Source of the DNA: Paenibacillus thalictri
GTDB taxonomy: Bacteria > Bacillota > Bacilli > Paenibacillales > NBRC-103111
Assembly (NCBI RefSeq): GCF_004307995.1
Contig: NZ_SIRE01000031.1
Location: 1-64,000, forward strand
Length of the DNA: 64,000 nt
Reading direction: 5' to 3'
A program made the translations under genes and the position numbers. Each line of letters begins with the position of its first letter. Position 1 is the first letter of the stretch. Below the pieces are notes generated by a model that saw only the letters and a program-made list of their open reading frames with translations, searched no databases and was not told the origin of the DNA. Below, piece by piece: positions 25,230 to 33,674 of this stretch.

Positions 25230-26762
25230 TTACTTTTTCGCTTTCCACTCGTTGATTTGTTTTTGTTTCTCCGCGATAATCCGATCTGCCCCCGCCGTTT
25301 TCAACTTATCCAGAAATTGCGGAAGGTACTTTTCCGGATCGACGGCACCGGTCAAAAGCGAAGGAAGAAACTCGTCGGCTACCGCTTGGCTTTGCGCCAC
25401 TTCCGCCTTCACCGGCTCGCTGTCGAACACAAATCCCATCAATTTCGACTGAGCGGCCCTCTCGTTCAGCTTGATTGTCTCCTGCCATACGTTTTCGGGC
25501 TGGCCGGGCAATAAATATGCATTGAATTGGTTGCCGATCGCCCACGCTTTATTCGGGAAATATCCGCTGTCTGCGACCGGCTCGATCCGGTTATCGGATA
25601 CTTTCTTAAAGTGCTTGCCTTCAAGGCCAAAAGAGAGCAGGTTGTACAGCTGTTTATCCGTATTCACCAGTTCGATCAGCATCATCGCTCTTTCGGGATT
25701 TTTGGAGGTTCTGCTAATCGCCTGCAGCGTAGCGGAAATGTTCGAGGACGTTACAAAAGGCGTCTCAAACGATTTAACGGCGAGATCACGGTCACCGAAT
25801 TGCGTCCTCACCTCAATCTCCCCGCCGGGTTTGATCGGATTCCACATGCTGATCCCATTCCCCGATTTCAATAAGTTATTGACATCGGAGACGGAAACCA
25901 TAGCCGCATCTTTATTGATATATCCCTTTTGATACCAGCTTCTCATCAGGTTCACGTGTTCCTTGAAAGCGGGATCGGTAAATTGATTCACGACCGTTAA
26001 AGCATCGTCGTTTAATTTCACCGTTCCCGGCGAAGTCGGCGACACGATCGTATCGAAGCCGTAATATACCAAGCTGTCTTTCCACATCCCGGTTTTGTTC
26101 ATGACAAAAGGAACAGCGCCGGCCGGCTCCGAGCTTTTTACTTTGGCAAAAAAGGATTCGAGATCCTCCAGCTTCTTCATCTGGTCGAAGTTCAGACCGT
26201 ACTTGTCTGCGATGCTTTTCAGGATATAAATACCGTTTTCCCGGGCGACAATCTGATAATTCGGAACGCCGTATATTTTGCTGTCGACGGAAACAGCCTT
26301 CCAAAAGCCCGGCGGGATGGAAGCATACGTTTTGGGCGCGTAAGCTGTGAGCAGTTCATTCATGGGCAGGAAAGCCCCTTTGGCGACGCTTCCGTAAAAA
26401 TCGCCGCCAATCGAAGAGGAAACAAAGGAGATATCGAAATTCTCGCCGGCCGCAATCATCGTTTTCAGTTTGCCGTCAAATGTTCCCGGATCGATAAATC
26501 TCAGTTCAACCTCGGCATTCAGCTTCTCCTTTGTAATTTTATTGACTTCCTGCTGGACCGCGGGCAAATCCGTCTGTGTGCTGATCCGCAACAGCCAAGT
26601 CAGTTTTACCGGCGGCAGTGAATTCGGGTTTGCTGCAGCCGCGGTACTCTGCACCGGCTTTTGCGTCTCTTGCGGCTGCGCCTGGGATGAACAGCCGGCA
26701 GTCAATCCTACTGCCAGCGCAAGCGGAATCGTCTTGTGCAGCCATTTTTTTCTTGCTTTCAT
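25230..26762 (-). CDS. Carbohydrate ABC transporter substrate-binding lipoprotein (LplA-type)
   Basis: A 510-residue extracellular solute-binding protein. The signal ends L-T-A-G-C-S-S-Q (Cys about residue 24), and a short Gln/Pro/Ala linker follows. The mature part starts L-P-P-V-K-L-T-W-L-L-R-I-S-T-Q-T-D and has the two-lobed family-1 pattern common to LplA/YtcQ proteins. Length is normal. GAGGAGG lies 8 bases before ATG 26762. It is encoded after the two permeases and 49 bases before the giant beta-helix protein, so it probably binds oligosaccharides released by that enzyme. Confidence 0.92.
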   Translation of the reverse strand: MKARKKWLHKTIPLALAVGLTAGCSSQAQPQETQKPVQSTAAAANPNSLPPVKLTWLLRISTQTDLPAVQQEVNKITKEKLNAEVELRFIDPGTFDGKLKTMIAAGENFDISFVSSSIGGDFYGSVAKGAFLPMNELLTAYAPKTYASIPPGFWKAVSVDSKIYGVPNYQIVARENGIYILKSIADKYGLNFDQMKKLEDLESFFAKVKSSEPAGAVPFVMNKTGMWKDSLVYYGFDTIVSPTSPGTVKLNDDALTVVNQFTDPAFKEHVNLMRSWYQKGYINKDAAMVSVSDVNNLLKSGNGISMWNPIKPGGEIEVRTQFGDRDLAVKSFETPFVTSSNISATLQAISRTSKNPERAMMLIELVNTDKQLYNLLSFGLEGKHFKKVSDNRIEPVADSGYFPNKAWAIGNQFNAYLLPGQPENVWQETIKLNERAAQSKLMGFVFDSEPVKAEVAQSQAVADEFLPSLLTGAVDPEKYLPQFLDKLKTAGADRIIAEKQKQINEWKAKK

Positions 26763-26820
26763 TATGCAACCTCCTCATTGATTTTGAACTGTATGCTAAA
26801 CCTTGCGGGTAAAGCCTGAA

Positions 26821-27705
26821 CTAACCTTTAACGGCGCCAACCGTCAACCCTTGCACGAAATAACGTTGAAAGAATGGAAATATGAACAGCATTGGTCCCG
26901 CCGCAATGATGGCCATCGCCATCCGCGCAGATTCGGAAGGAAACTCAATGGTCTCATTAATTCCGCTTTCTGCCGCCATTCGGGCTAACTCTTGAATATT
27001 CGCCATGATTCGGTATAGCAGAAGCTGCAGAGGAACGAGGTTTTCGTTGTTGATATATAAGAGACTGAGCCACCAGTCGTTCCAATAGCGCAGCGATACC
27101 ATCAATCCCACAGTCGCCAAAGCCGGCTTGGTCATGGGCAGCAGAATGGTAAAAAATATCCGGTACTCGCTGCAGCCGTCTACCTTCGATGCCTCGATGA
27201 TTTCGTAAGGAATTTGGGTAAAAAATGTTTTTAACAAAAGCACGTACCACGGAATGACCAGATATGGCAGAATCAGCGCCCAAAACGAATCCCCCAGATG
27301 TAAATACTTGGTCACCACGATATAAGTAGGTACAAGCCCCCCATTAAACAACATCGTAAAAAACACGTAAAACGTCATTTTCCGCTGGTGGCGAAAATCG
27401 GCTCTTGATAATGGATAAGCAATCATGGCCATAACAAGCAAGGATAATGCGGTCCCGGCGGCGGTCACAAGGATCGTAACCAAATAGGAATGCACGATTT
27501 GCTTGGCATCGGCAAAAATGTAAGCGTAGGCATCAAGACTAATAGCGTGTGGAAGGAATGAATACCCCGTACGGTAGATTGATTGGATATCCGTAAATGA
27601 AACGTTAACGACCAGCAGTAACGGTGCAATACAGCAGATGGCCAGAAACAGCAATGGAATGTGTTTAAGCAAAAGCGATACATCGGCAAACGCTCTTTTA
27701 TTCAT
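26821..27705 (-). CDS. Carbohydrate ABC permease (LplC/YtcP-type)
   Basis: A 294-residue permease with six membrane segments. It has the MalG-like cytoplasmic loop E-A-S-K-V-D-G-C-S-E-Y-R-I-F-F-T-I-L-L-P (EAA motif) near residue 195 and the C-terminal Y-F-V-Q-G-L-T-V-G-A-V-K-G typical of LplC/YtcP. AAAGGAG lies 8 bases before the ATG. It pairs with the LplB-type permease upstream. No ATPase gene is present in this locus, so a shared ATPase of the MsmX type encoded elsewhere is likely. Confidence 0.94.
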   Translation of the reverse strand: MNKRAFADVSLLLKHIPLLFLAICCIAPLLLVVNVSFTDIQSIYRTGYSFLPHAISLDAYAYIFADAKQIVHSYLVTILVTAAGTALSLLVMAMIAYPLSRADFRHQRKMTFYVFFTMLFNGGLVPTYIVVTKYLHLGDSFWALILPYLVIPWYVLLLKTFFTQIPYEIIEASKVDGCSEYRIFFTILLPMTKPALATVGLMVSLRYWNDWWLSLLYINNENLVPLQLLLYRIMANIQELARMAAESGINETIEFPSESARMAMAIIAAGPMLFIFPFFQRYFVQGLTVGAVKG

Positions 27706-27720
27706 CGAAGCGGTCTCCTT

Positions 27721-28641
27721 TTAAAACATCGAATTTTCTTTGTTGATTTTTCTGACCACCGCATTGGCGAGCAGGACAAGCATAAATCCGACAACAGCCT
27801 GATAGAATCCGACGGCTGCCGCCATTCCCGTGTCCCCGACGACCCTCAGCGACCGGTAAACGTACGTATCGATGACATCCGTTGCCGGGTACAGTGCGCC
27901 CGAATCACGTGTAACCATGTAGAAAAGTCCGAAATCCGAATGAAATACATGACCCAACTGGATTAATGTCATGATTGTGACCAAAGGGATCAGCAAGGGA
28001 ACGGTAATATACCTTCTCATCTGTGTCACTGTTGCACCGTCTACGGCAGCCGCCTCATAATAGCTCCGGTCGAATGCCATAATCCCCGCATAATAGATGA
28101 GCGTATTGTATCCAATCGACTTCCAGAATGTAATAAAAACCAGCAGCAACGGCCATACGCCCGCTTCCGAATACCACATGACGGGTTCGATGCCAACTGA
28201 CCCTAGCAGATGGTTCAAAATCCCAAGATCGACATCCAGAAAAGCAAATACGATTAACGCTACCACCGGCCACGACAGAAAGTAAGGAAAAAATAGGGTA
28301 GTCTGATAGAGGCGAATGAATTTTTTATGTAAAATCTCGCTAAGCAATATGGCAAAATATACGGCGCCGGCCGTCACCGTAACAATAAACAGCAGGTTAA
28401 GCCCAACTGTGTTACGTGTAATACGCCATGCATCTTGCGAAGAAAACAGGAAATAGAAATTTTTCAGTCCAACCCAATCACTGCCGAAAATCCCCTGATC
28501 ATACCGGTAATTTTTGAACGCAAGCACAAGCCCGCCCATCGGAAGGTAATTCAATAATAACAAGAGCAGTAAGGCAGGCACGGCAAGAATCGTTAAGTCT
28601 CTCGTCTGACTCTTCAAAAAACTCGAACGTTTGGAACTCAT
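27721..28641 (-). CDS. Carbohydrate ABC permease (LplB/YteP-type)
   Basis: A 306-residue permease with six membrane segments beginning at about residue 20. It contains L-P-M-G-G-L-V-L-A-F-K-N-Y (LplB signature) and the EAA loop Y-E-A-A-A-V-D-G-A-T-V-T-Q-M-R-R-Y-I-T-V-P. ATG 28641 was preferred to an in-frame start 28 codons earlier: AAGGA lies 10 bases upstream and the longer version adds an unusual N-terminus. It is the first gene of the transporter operon, 15 bases before the LplC-type gene. Confidence 0.92.
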   Translation of the reverse strand: MSSKRSSFLKSQTRDLTILAVPALLLLLLLNYLPMGGLVLAFKNYRYDQGIFGSDWVGLKNFYFLFSSQDAWRITRNTVGLNLLFIVTVTAGAVYFAILLSEILHKKFIRLYQTTLFFPYFLSWPVVALIVFAFLDVDLGILNHLLGSVGIEPVMWYSEAGVWPLLLVFITFWKSIGYNTLIYYAGIMAFDRSYYEAAAVDGATVTQMRRYITVPLLIPLVTIMTLIQLGHVFHSDFGLFYMVTRDSGALYPATDVIDTYVYRSLRVVGDTGMAAAVGFYQAVVGFMLVLLANAVVRKINKENSMF

Positions 28642-28682
28642 CCAGGCTTCATCCTTTTTTTGTATTTGTTGTCGATACGATA

Positions 28683-28736
28683 AAAATAGCGTTTCCAGCC
28701 CGCTCTGCGATACTGTGAAATCCAACGAAGTATCGC
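28683..28736 (-). promoter_or_regulatory. Near-cre site and inverted repeat upstream of the LplB-type gene
   Basis: TGGAAACGCTATTTT on the minus strand (28697-28683) matches cre except for the final C. Beside it GCGATACT (28707-28714) and AGTATCGC (28729-28736) form perfect 8-bp arms 14 bases apart. The pair may be the CcpA site and a specific regulator site of the transporter operon. Confidence 0.4.
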
Positions 28737-28781
28737 TTTTTGACTATTCATTTTTATTAAATATGTTAAATTGAACAATCC

Positions 28782-28828
28782 AAAAAAACCCTTCATCAAC
28801 ATGGTTGTTCCCCATGCTGTAAAGGGTT
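28782..28828 (-). terminator. Rho-independent terminator after the AraC-type sensor gene
   Basis: On the minus strand AACCCTT..GCATGG pairs with CCATGT..AAGGGTT and is followed by seven T's, 26 bases after the stop of the regulator at 28854. The transporter operon downstream therefore needs its own promoter. Confidence 0.92.
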
Positions 28829-28853
28829 CTTGTGGTATCTCCGCCGCCGCTCA

Positions 28854-31169
28854 TCATTTGTCCTGGCTCACTAGTTCCAACGTTCGGCTTGTTCTGTATT
28901 CGTTAGGCGTAACGCCAAATTCCTTTTTAAACACTTTGTAGAAATTGGCCTCGTTGAAATATCCGGACTTTACCGCAATATCCCTGACGCTCCAATCCGT
29001 TGCGCGCAGCATATACTGCACCTTCTCCATCCGGATATCGTTGATATATTTCCCCACTGATTTGCCGCACGTTTCCCGAAACAGCTGGCCCAAGTACCCT
29101 TGCGACATTTTAAATTCAGAGGCAATCCGCTTCAGACTAAGATCGTCATCAGAATAATGCAGCTGAATATAATCGGTCACCGAGTTTATCATTACCTGAT
29201 GCTTGGTATCGGCCGCTTGGCGCTGCAGCCCGGCAATTTGCTCGAACAGCTGCTGAAATCGTCCGCTAATTTCATCCAATGTTTCCGCTTGAACGATCTC
29301 ACTGTAAAAATGAGAAAAATTGATTTGAATATCTTCCATTTTATTCAAATTGATTTCTTGCACGGTTCTGCCGATAGAAAGAGCTAAGCTGACCATGGTG
29401 ACAAGCAGACGATTGTTATCGCTGTTTCGCAAATCATCGGTGAGCGCTTGAAATACGGCCGTCGCTTCATCCATCTTCCCGCGTTTGATCGCATCGCTAA
29501 TTTTCGCTTCGGCATCAATTGGGTGAGCCCCGTCCGTTTGTTTCTCCATAAAGGAATCGTAGCTCAATATACAGCTGCTCCCTTGCGATAACCGGTAATT
29601 CAGCAAAGTACGGGTTGTCTGATAAACGTGGGAGAGATCGTCGAATCGATCGAACGAAGGACCGATCACGGCGGAAATCGTCATCACCTTTGTAATTTTC
29701 GCAACAACGGATTGTATGAGCTTGATTCGTTGAAGTAGAGCATCTTGATCTTGGCCTTCCGGTTCGGAAACTTCTACGAGGTAAACAAATTCCCCGCTGC
29801 CCAGGAATGCTTTCTCGTAAAGGCCAAATTCTCCGGCGATTTCATTGGCCACGTTCAGAATCGAGAATTTGACAAGCTGCTTCTCAGCTTGAACAAGGCT
29901 CTGGTAATGTTTGTTTTGATCTATCATAAAAAAGATCAGCCTGAACGACCGGCCTTGTTGAAACCATGCCCGCAAGTCGTTTAACTGTTCCTTATGAAGC
30001 CCGCTTTGCAGAAAATGACTCTCCGTAAGCAAGCCTTTTAGCACATTTTCCCTGATCGATTCCCTGCTGGTTTGCGAAATTTCACGGTACTTATTAATAC
30101 TGGATTGCAGTGTACGCGATAAATATTCGGTATCGTCGTAGTTCGGGGAGCCGTGTTCCCCCATTATATTTCTGACTTTCTTCACAAGAAGACCAAAAGG
30201 ACGATAAATCAGCTTCGAAATGGCAAGTGATGCCAGAATGGCGGCAACGAATGCAATACACGTGATGGGCAGAATCTGACCCTTCAGCTTGTCTATAAAT
30301 CCGAATACGGATGAATAGGAGCGGATACAAAGCAGATACCAGTGATCCGTATCCGATACCGCCAGTTTCGTGATCACCTGTTTTCCGGCGCTTGTCGTTA
30401 CGATCGTGCTTTGATTTGCATTTACATGAGCAAGCTGCCCTTGAATCTGATCAAACAAGCGATATTCGTTTCGAGCGTCCAATAATACTTTCTCATTCGC
30501 ATCGATGAGGACAAAATTGGAGCCGTCATTCGTAATAAATTTTTTCAGGTTGCCGGCCAGCCAGTCCATTTTCACATTCAGAATGATCGCGCTGTCCATC
30601 ACACCGGCTTGATCCACGCTGTCGAACATTAAATAAGAAAATACCGGAACATTGGCGCCATCCTCATTCAGGAGCCCCGGCATCGGGGTTAACACGGGAA
30701 TCTGTTTCCCTTTTCTGACCATCTCCATGAAATTCGCTTGTGTCGGAGTCACACCCTTGGAATCCACGGTATAAAATTCTTTTCGTTTATTGTTGTAAAC
30801 GACCACGGAATGAAGAAGCGCGTTGTTGGCAATGAGATTTTGCAGCTCCGCCACATTACGGATCGTGTTAAAATTATCCTCCGTGTCCACGTTATTTTGC
30901 ATAATTTGTATCGTAGAAGGATCGAAAAACAACGTAATGGCCATGTTTTTGGAAAATTCGTTCATGTAGTCAAAGTTGTACGTTAACTGCGAATTCAGAT
31001 TGCGATTTAATTCATGCGAATGTTCCAATCCGATTTCTTCAAACTTTGTATACAGAAATTGAATCAAAGATAAAACCAGAACCAGCATGGCGATCGAGAT
31101 GAAAGTCATCATCTTGATGTAGGTTTTGGAAAAGTTGAGGTTCAACCTTCCTCGCATCAATGCAAGCAC
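28854..31169 (-). CDS. Membrane-bound AraC-family regulator with extracellular sensor
   Basis: About 771 residues. A membrane segment near residues 18-40 and another near 290-315 bracket an extracellular sensor region of the dCache type. The cytoplasmic part continues through a GGDEF-like-fold regulatory region and ends with two AraC helix-turn-helix motifs (L-K-R-I-A-S-E-F-K-M-S-Q-G-Y-L-G-Q-L-F and the closing F-K-K-E-F-G-V-T-P-N-E-Y-R). No kinase domain is present; such one-component regulators control nearby Lpl-type sugar transporters in Paenibacillus. GTG 31169 follows GGAAGGGGGG at ideal distance; ATG 31157 is the alternative. It likely senses a sugar outside the cell and activates the operon at 28641. 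Confidence 0.9.
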   Translation of the reverse strand: MLALMRGRLNLNFSKTYIKMMTFISIAMLVLVLSLIQFLYTKFEEIGLEHSHELNRNLNSQLTYNFDYMNEFSKNMAITLFFDPSTIQIMQNNVDTEDNFNTIRNVAELQNLIANNALLHSVVVYNNKRKEFYTVDSKGVTPTQANFMEMVRKGKQIPVLTPMPGLLNEDGANVPVFSYLMFDSVDQAGVMDSAIILNVKMDWLAGNLKKFITNDGSNFVLIDANEKVLLDARNEYRLFDQIQGQLAHVNANQSTIVTTSAGKQVITKLAVSDTDHWYLLCIRSYSSVFGFIDKLKGQILPITCIAFVAAILASLAISKLIYRPFGLLVKKVRNIMGEHGSPNYDDTEYLSRTLQSSINKYREISQTSRESIRENVLKGLLTESHFLQSGLHKEQLNDLRAWFQQGRSFRLIFFMIDQNKHYQSLVQAEKQLVKFSILNVANEIAGEFGLYEKAFLGSGEFVYLVEVSEPEGQDQDALLQRIKLIQSVVAKITKVMTISAVIGPSFDRFDDLSHVYQTTRTLLNYRLSQGSSCILSYDSFMEKQTDGAHPIDAEAKISDAIKRGKMDEATAVFQALTDDLRNSDNNRLLVTMVSLALSIGRTVQEINLNKMEDIQINFSHFYSEIVQAETLDEISGRFQQLFEQIAGLQRQAADTKHQVMINSVTDYIQLHYSDDDLSLKRIASEFKMSQGYLGQLFRETCGKSVGKYINDIRMEKVQYMLRATDWSVRDIAVKSGYFNEANFYKVFKKEFGVTPNEYRTSRTLELVSQDK

Positions 31170-31325
31170 TTGCGGCCCCCCTTCCATGGAGTAAGGTGTA
31201 CCCCCATTGTAATCACCGTCCGGGGGAACGATCAAGACTGGCGTTTGGATATAACCCCGGAAGTATCGAAAAGGATAGTAATCTGCAAAAATAATAGTCG
31301 CTATGATGCATCTTTTGCCATAGGC

Positions 31326-31358
31326 TGAAAGCGCTCACCTTCGCCGTATGATACGGCG
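31326..31358. promoter_or_regulatory. Near-cre site and 17-bp palindrome upstream of the AraC-type sensor gene
   Basis: TGAAAGCGCTCACC (31326-31339) deviates from cre by one base. Next to it CGCCGTAT-G-ATACGGCG (31342-31358) is a perfect palindrome apart from its centre. Both lie about 160-190 bases before the sensor gene in a 370-base gap (31170-31539). Apart from these sites and the terminator at 31438, I see nothing in that gap. Confidence 0.4.
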
Positions 31359-31437
31359 CGCGTTTAGAAGCTAAGCTGTCGCACCGCGGCGTCTGCCTCT
31401 GCCCTAGGAGCACGGCTCGTCTCGCGCAAACGCAAAA

Positions 31438-31471
31438 ACACCTGCGGCAGTGGTGTTACTGCCGCAAGTGT
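31438..31471. terminator. Bidirectional terminator of the yesM-yesN operon
   Basis: ACACCTGCGGCAGT pairs with ACTGCCGCAAGTGT around a 6-base loop, with an A-run on the left and a T-run on the right. It lies about 70 bases beyond the response regulator stop on the minus strand. Confidence 0.9.
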
Positions 31472-31539
31472 TTTTCAACACACGCGAATCCCAAGCGAGC
31501 ATTTGGCGCTCTACGCGGGAGGCCGCCTCCCGGCCTTGC

Positions 31540-32319
31540 CTATCCCGTGTATCTGTTGCGGTAATCGGTAGGCGTCAGCCCGGTCGCTTTTTGAAACCAT
31601 TCGTTAAAATACCGCGGATTCGGGTAACCAACCGTTTCGCCAATCTGATACACCTTCATCGCCGTATTCGTCAGCAGCTCCTTGGCTTTCTCCAGCCGCA
31701 ACTGGGACACGCACTCACTGAACGATTGCCCGGTCTCCTGTTTGAACAAACGGCTTAAGTAATTCGGCGTTACAAATACTTCCTCGGCCAACTGGGCGAG
31801 CTGCAAATCCTCGGTATATCGTTCGTTTACGATATGAAGCGCCTTTTTGATAATATACGATACCGGGCTGCACTCGTTGTCCGCCCCCTCCGGATGCCGC
31901 ACAGGCTGAAGCTTGGCGGAGTCCATCTGCCACTGCTTTTTGGCCCGGAGCAGCGCATCCTGAATATCCTCCTCATCGGCAGGCTTCAGCAAAAAGTCGA
32001 CGGCGCCGAAACGGAGCGCCTGCTGCGCGTAGGCAAATTCGTCGTAGCCGCTCAAAAATACGATTTTCACACGGTCGAGCTCCGGTTTCTCGGCAGAGTG
32101 CTCCTTCAGCGTGGCGATCAGCTCCAGCCCCGTCATATTCGGCATTCGTATATCCGTAAGGATAATATGGACCTCCGCGGCCAAAACATATGAGAGCGCT
32201 TGCGAGCCGTCGGCAAACGCTCCGCAAAGCTCGATTCCCATCTCCTTCCACTCGAGATGCTCGGCCAACCCTTCGCGTATCCATGCCTCATCGTCGATGA
32301 GAATTGCTTTGCAGTTCAT
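31540..32319 (-). CDS. yesN: Two-component response regulator, YesN-type (AraC output)
   Basis: A 259-residue regulator. The receiver domain (1-120) has D-D-E-A near residue 10, the phospho-acceptor Asp in I-I-L-T-D-I-R-M-P-N-M-T-G near 56, and the K-P-A motif near 108. A short linker leads to two AraC helix-turn-helix motifs at the C-terminus (Y-L-S-R-L-F-K-Q-E-T-G-Q-S-F and W-F-Q-K-A-T-G-L-T-P). It is shorter than many YesN proteins because the middle region is reduced. It is the partner of the YesM-type kinase encoded two genes upstream. Its ATG overlaps the stop of the solute-binding protein gene by ATGA. Confidence 0.93.
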   Translation of the reverse strand: MNCKAILIDDEAWIREGLAEHLEWKEMGIELCGAFADGSQALSYVLAAEVHIILTDIRMPNMTGLELIATLKEHSAEKPELDRVKIVFLSGYDEFAYAQQALRFGAVDFLLKPADEEDIQDALLRAKKQWQMDSAKLQPVRHPEGADNECSPVSYIIKKALHIVNERYTEDLQLAQLAEEVFVTPNYLSRLFKQETGQSFSECVSQLRLEKAKELLTNTAMKVYQIGETVGYPNPRYFNEWFQKATGLTPTDYRNRYTG

Positions 32320-33674
32320 GGAAGGTTCTCCTTTCCTGCCGGCTGCGCATTGGCCTGAAAATGAATGGCGGCGCTGCGCAGCCGGGCACCCGCAGTCTGC
32401 AAAGCTTGCCCGGGCGGCGTATGAAGCGTCAATATTTGGGTGAGCGCATCGTTCTCAATGTCGATCATCAGCGGATAAAAAGGAATCGCCGGTTCGTTCC
32501 GAGCGATTTTCATACTTTCCAGCACCAACGCGAACTCCGGCCTGACGTACTGCAGCAGCGGGTCCGATAGGATCGATTGGCGCGCCGGAGTCCCGCCGGC
32601 TCTTGCGTAGATGACGCCGCCGCGCTTGCCGGTGATGTAGGAAATAAACCGCCACGCCTCCTGAGGATGAGGCGATTTGGCATTGATGGAAAGAGCCCAT
32701 CCGTGCTGGAACGTCGCACGGCGGATCGAGCCGTCAGGCATGGGCGTACCGGGAATCATCGCCACCTTGATCACATCCTTATATCGGCTGTTCGAATTGC
32801 GGATTGAATCGTACGCAGCGTTCCAATACGGTGCCGCCATAGCGATATCGCCGTTCATCAGCGCGTCTCTCACTTCAGAAAATCCCCACGACAGCACGTC
32901 GGGCGGCACCACCTTATCCTTGACCCAACGCTCCCAATATTGTCCGGCTTCCACGGAACGGGAGGAATCAAGATACACCTCGTTGTCTTCGTTAAGCAGA
33001 TCGCCGCCGAAGCTCCATAACATCGTATCGAACACCTTCGGCAGCTCTTCCGGCGCCAGCCCCGTCAAGCCGATTCCCCATTCCGTAGGGGAGTCCGGAT
33101 TGCTTTTTTTGGTCCAACGAGCCGCCAGCCGACTCACTTCATCCCAGGTTTGCGGCGGATTCGGAATCAAATCGCTGCGGTAATAAAGAAAATGCGTGCT
33201 GATATCGGTCGGCAGCGCGTACACCTTCTGATTATAGGAATAAGTCGTCATAAAATCGGCTTGGTCAAAAATTTTTTCATCCGTAAATTGGGGATCGCGC
33301 ATAAACGAGTCGAGCGGCAGCAGCACCCGGCCTAACGCGAATTGGGCGACATACGTGCTTGGTACAAATACCAGATCAAAATCGTCCGACCCGGCAAACA
33401 GCTGGGTAGCCAGCGTGGTGAAATAGACGTCCCGGCTCAGCTCGATCATCTCCACCCCGATGCCGGTTTCCTGCTCGAATGTCGGAATCGCCTGCCGCAT
33501 TGCGGCCGCTTCGTTCCCGGTACGGACGAGCAGTTTGATTTTGTGGGGCTGCTCGGCTTGCGCCGCCGGCGTATCTTCGATCGACAAGCCAAGAATGTAC
33601 ATACAGCCAATCCCCCATACAAGCAAAAGCAAAATCGCTGAATAGCTGCTTAAGCCGAACTTCGGCATGCTCAT
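32316..33674 (-). CDS. Extracellular solute-binding protein encoded between kinase and response regulator
   Basis: A 452-residue family-1 solute-binding protein. The N-terminus is a hydrophobic anchor (about residues 10-30, with a poor lipobox W-G-I-G-C), so it may stay membrane-bound. The mature part begins H-K-I-K-L-L-V-R-T-G-N-E and has F-E-Q-E-T-G-I-G-V-E-M-I-E-L and Y-A-L-P-T-D-I-S-T-H-F-L-Y-Y, typical of sugar binders. Both ends overlap their neighbours by ATGA, so the three genes are translated together. No permease genes are near. It probably presents a ligand to the YesM sensor rather than, or as well as, to a transporter. Confidence 0.88.
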   Translation of the reverse strand: MSMPKFGLSSYSAILLLLVWGIGCMYILGLSIEDTPAAQAEQPHKIKLLVRTGNEAAAMRQAIPTFEQETGIGVEMIELSRDVYFTTLATQLFAGSDDFDLVFVPSTYVAQFALGRVLLPLDSFMRDPQFTDEKIFDQADFMTTYSYNQKVYALPTDISTHFLYYRSDLIPNPPQTWDEVSRLAARWTKKSNPDSPTEWGIGLTGLAPEELPKVFDTMLWSFGGDLLNEDNEVYLDSSRSVEAGQYWERWVKDKVVPPDVLSWGFSEVRDALMNGDIAMAAPYWNAAYDSIRNSNSRYKDVIKVAMIPGTPMPDGSIRRATFQHGWALSINAKSPHPQEAWRFISYITGKRGGVIYARAGGTPARQSILSDPLLQYVRPEFALVLESMKIARNEPAIPFYPLMIDIENDALTQILTLHTPPGQALQTAGARLRSAAIHFQANAQPAGKENLP

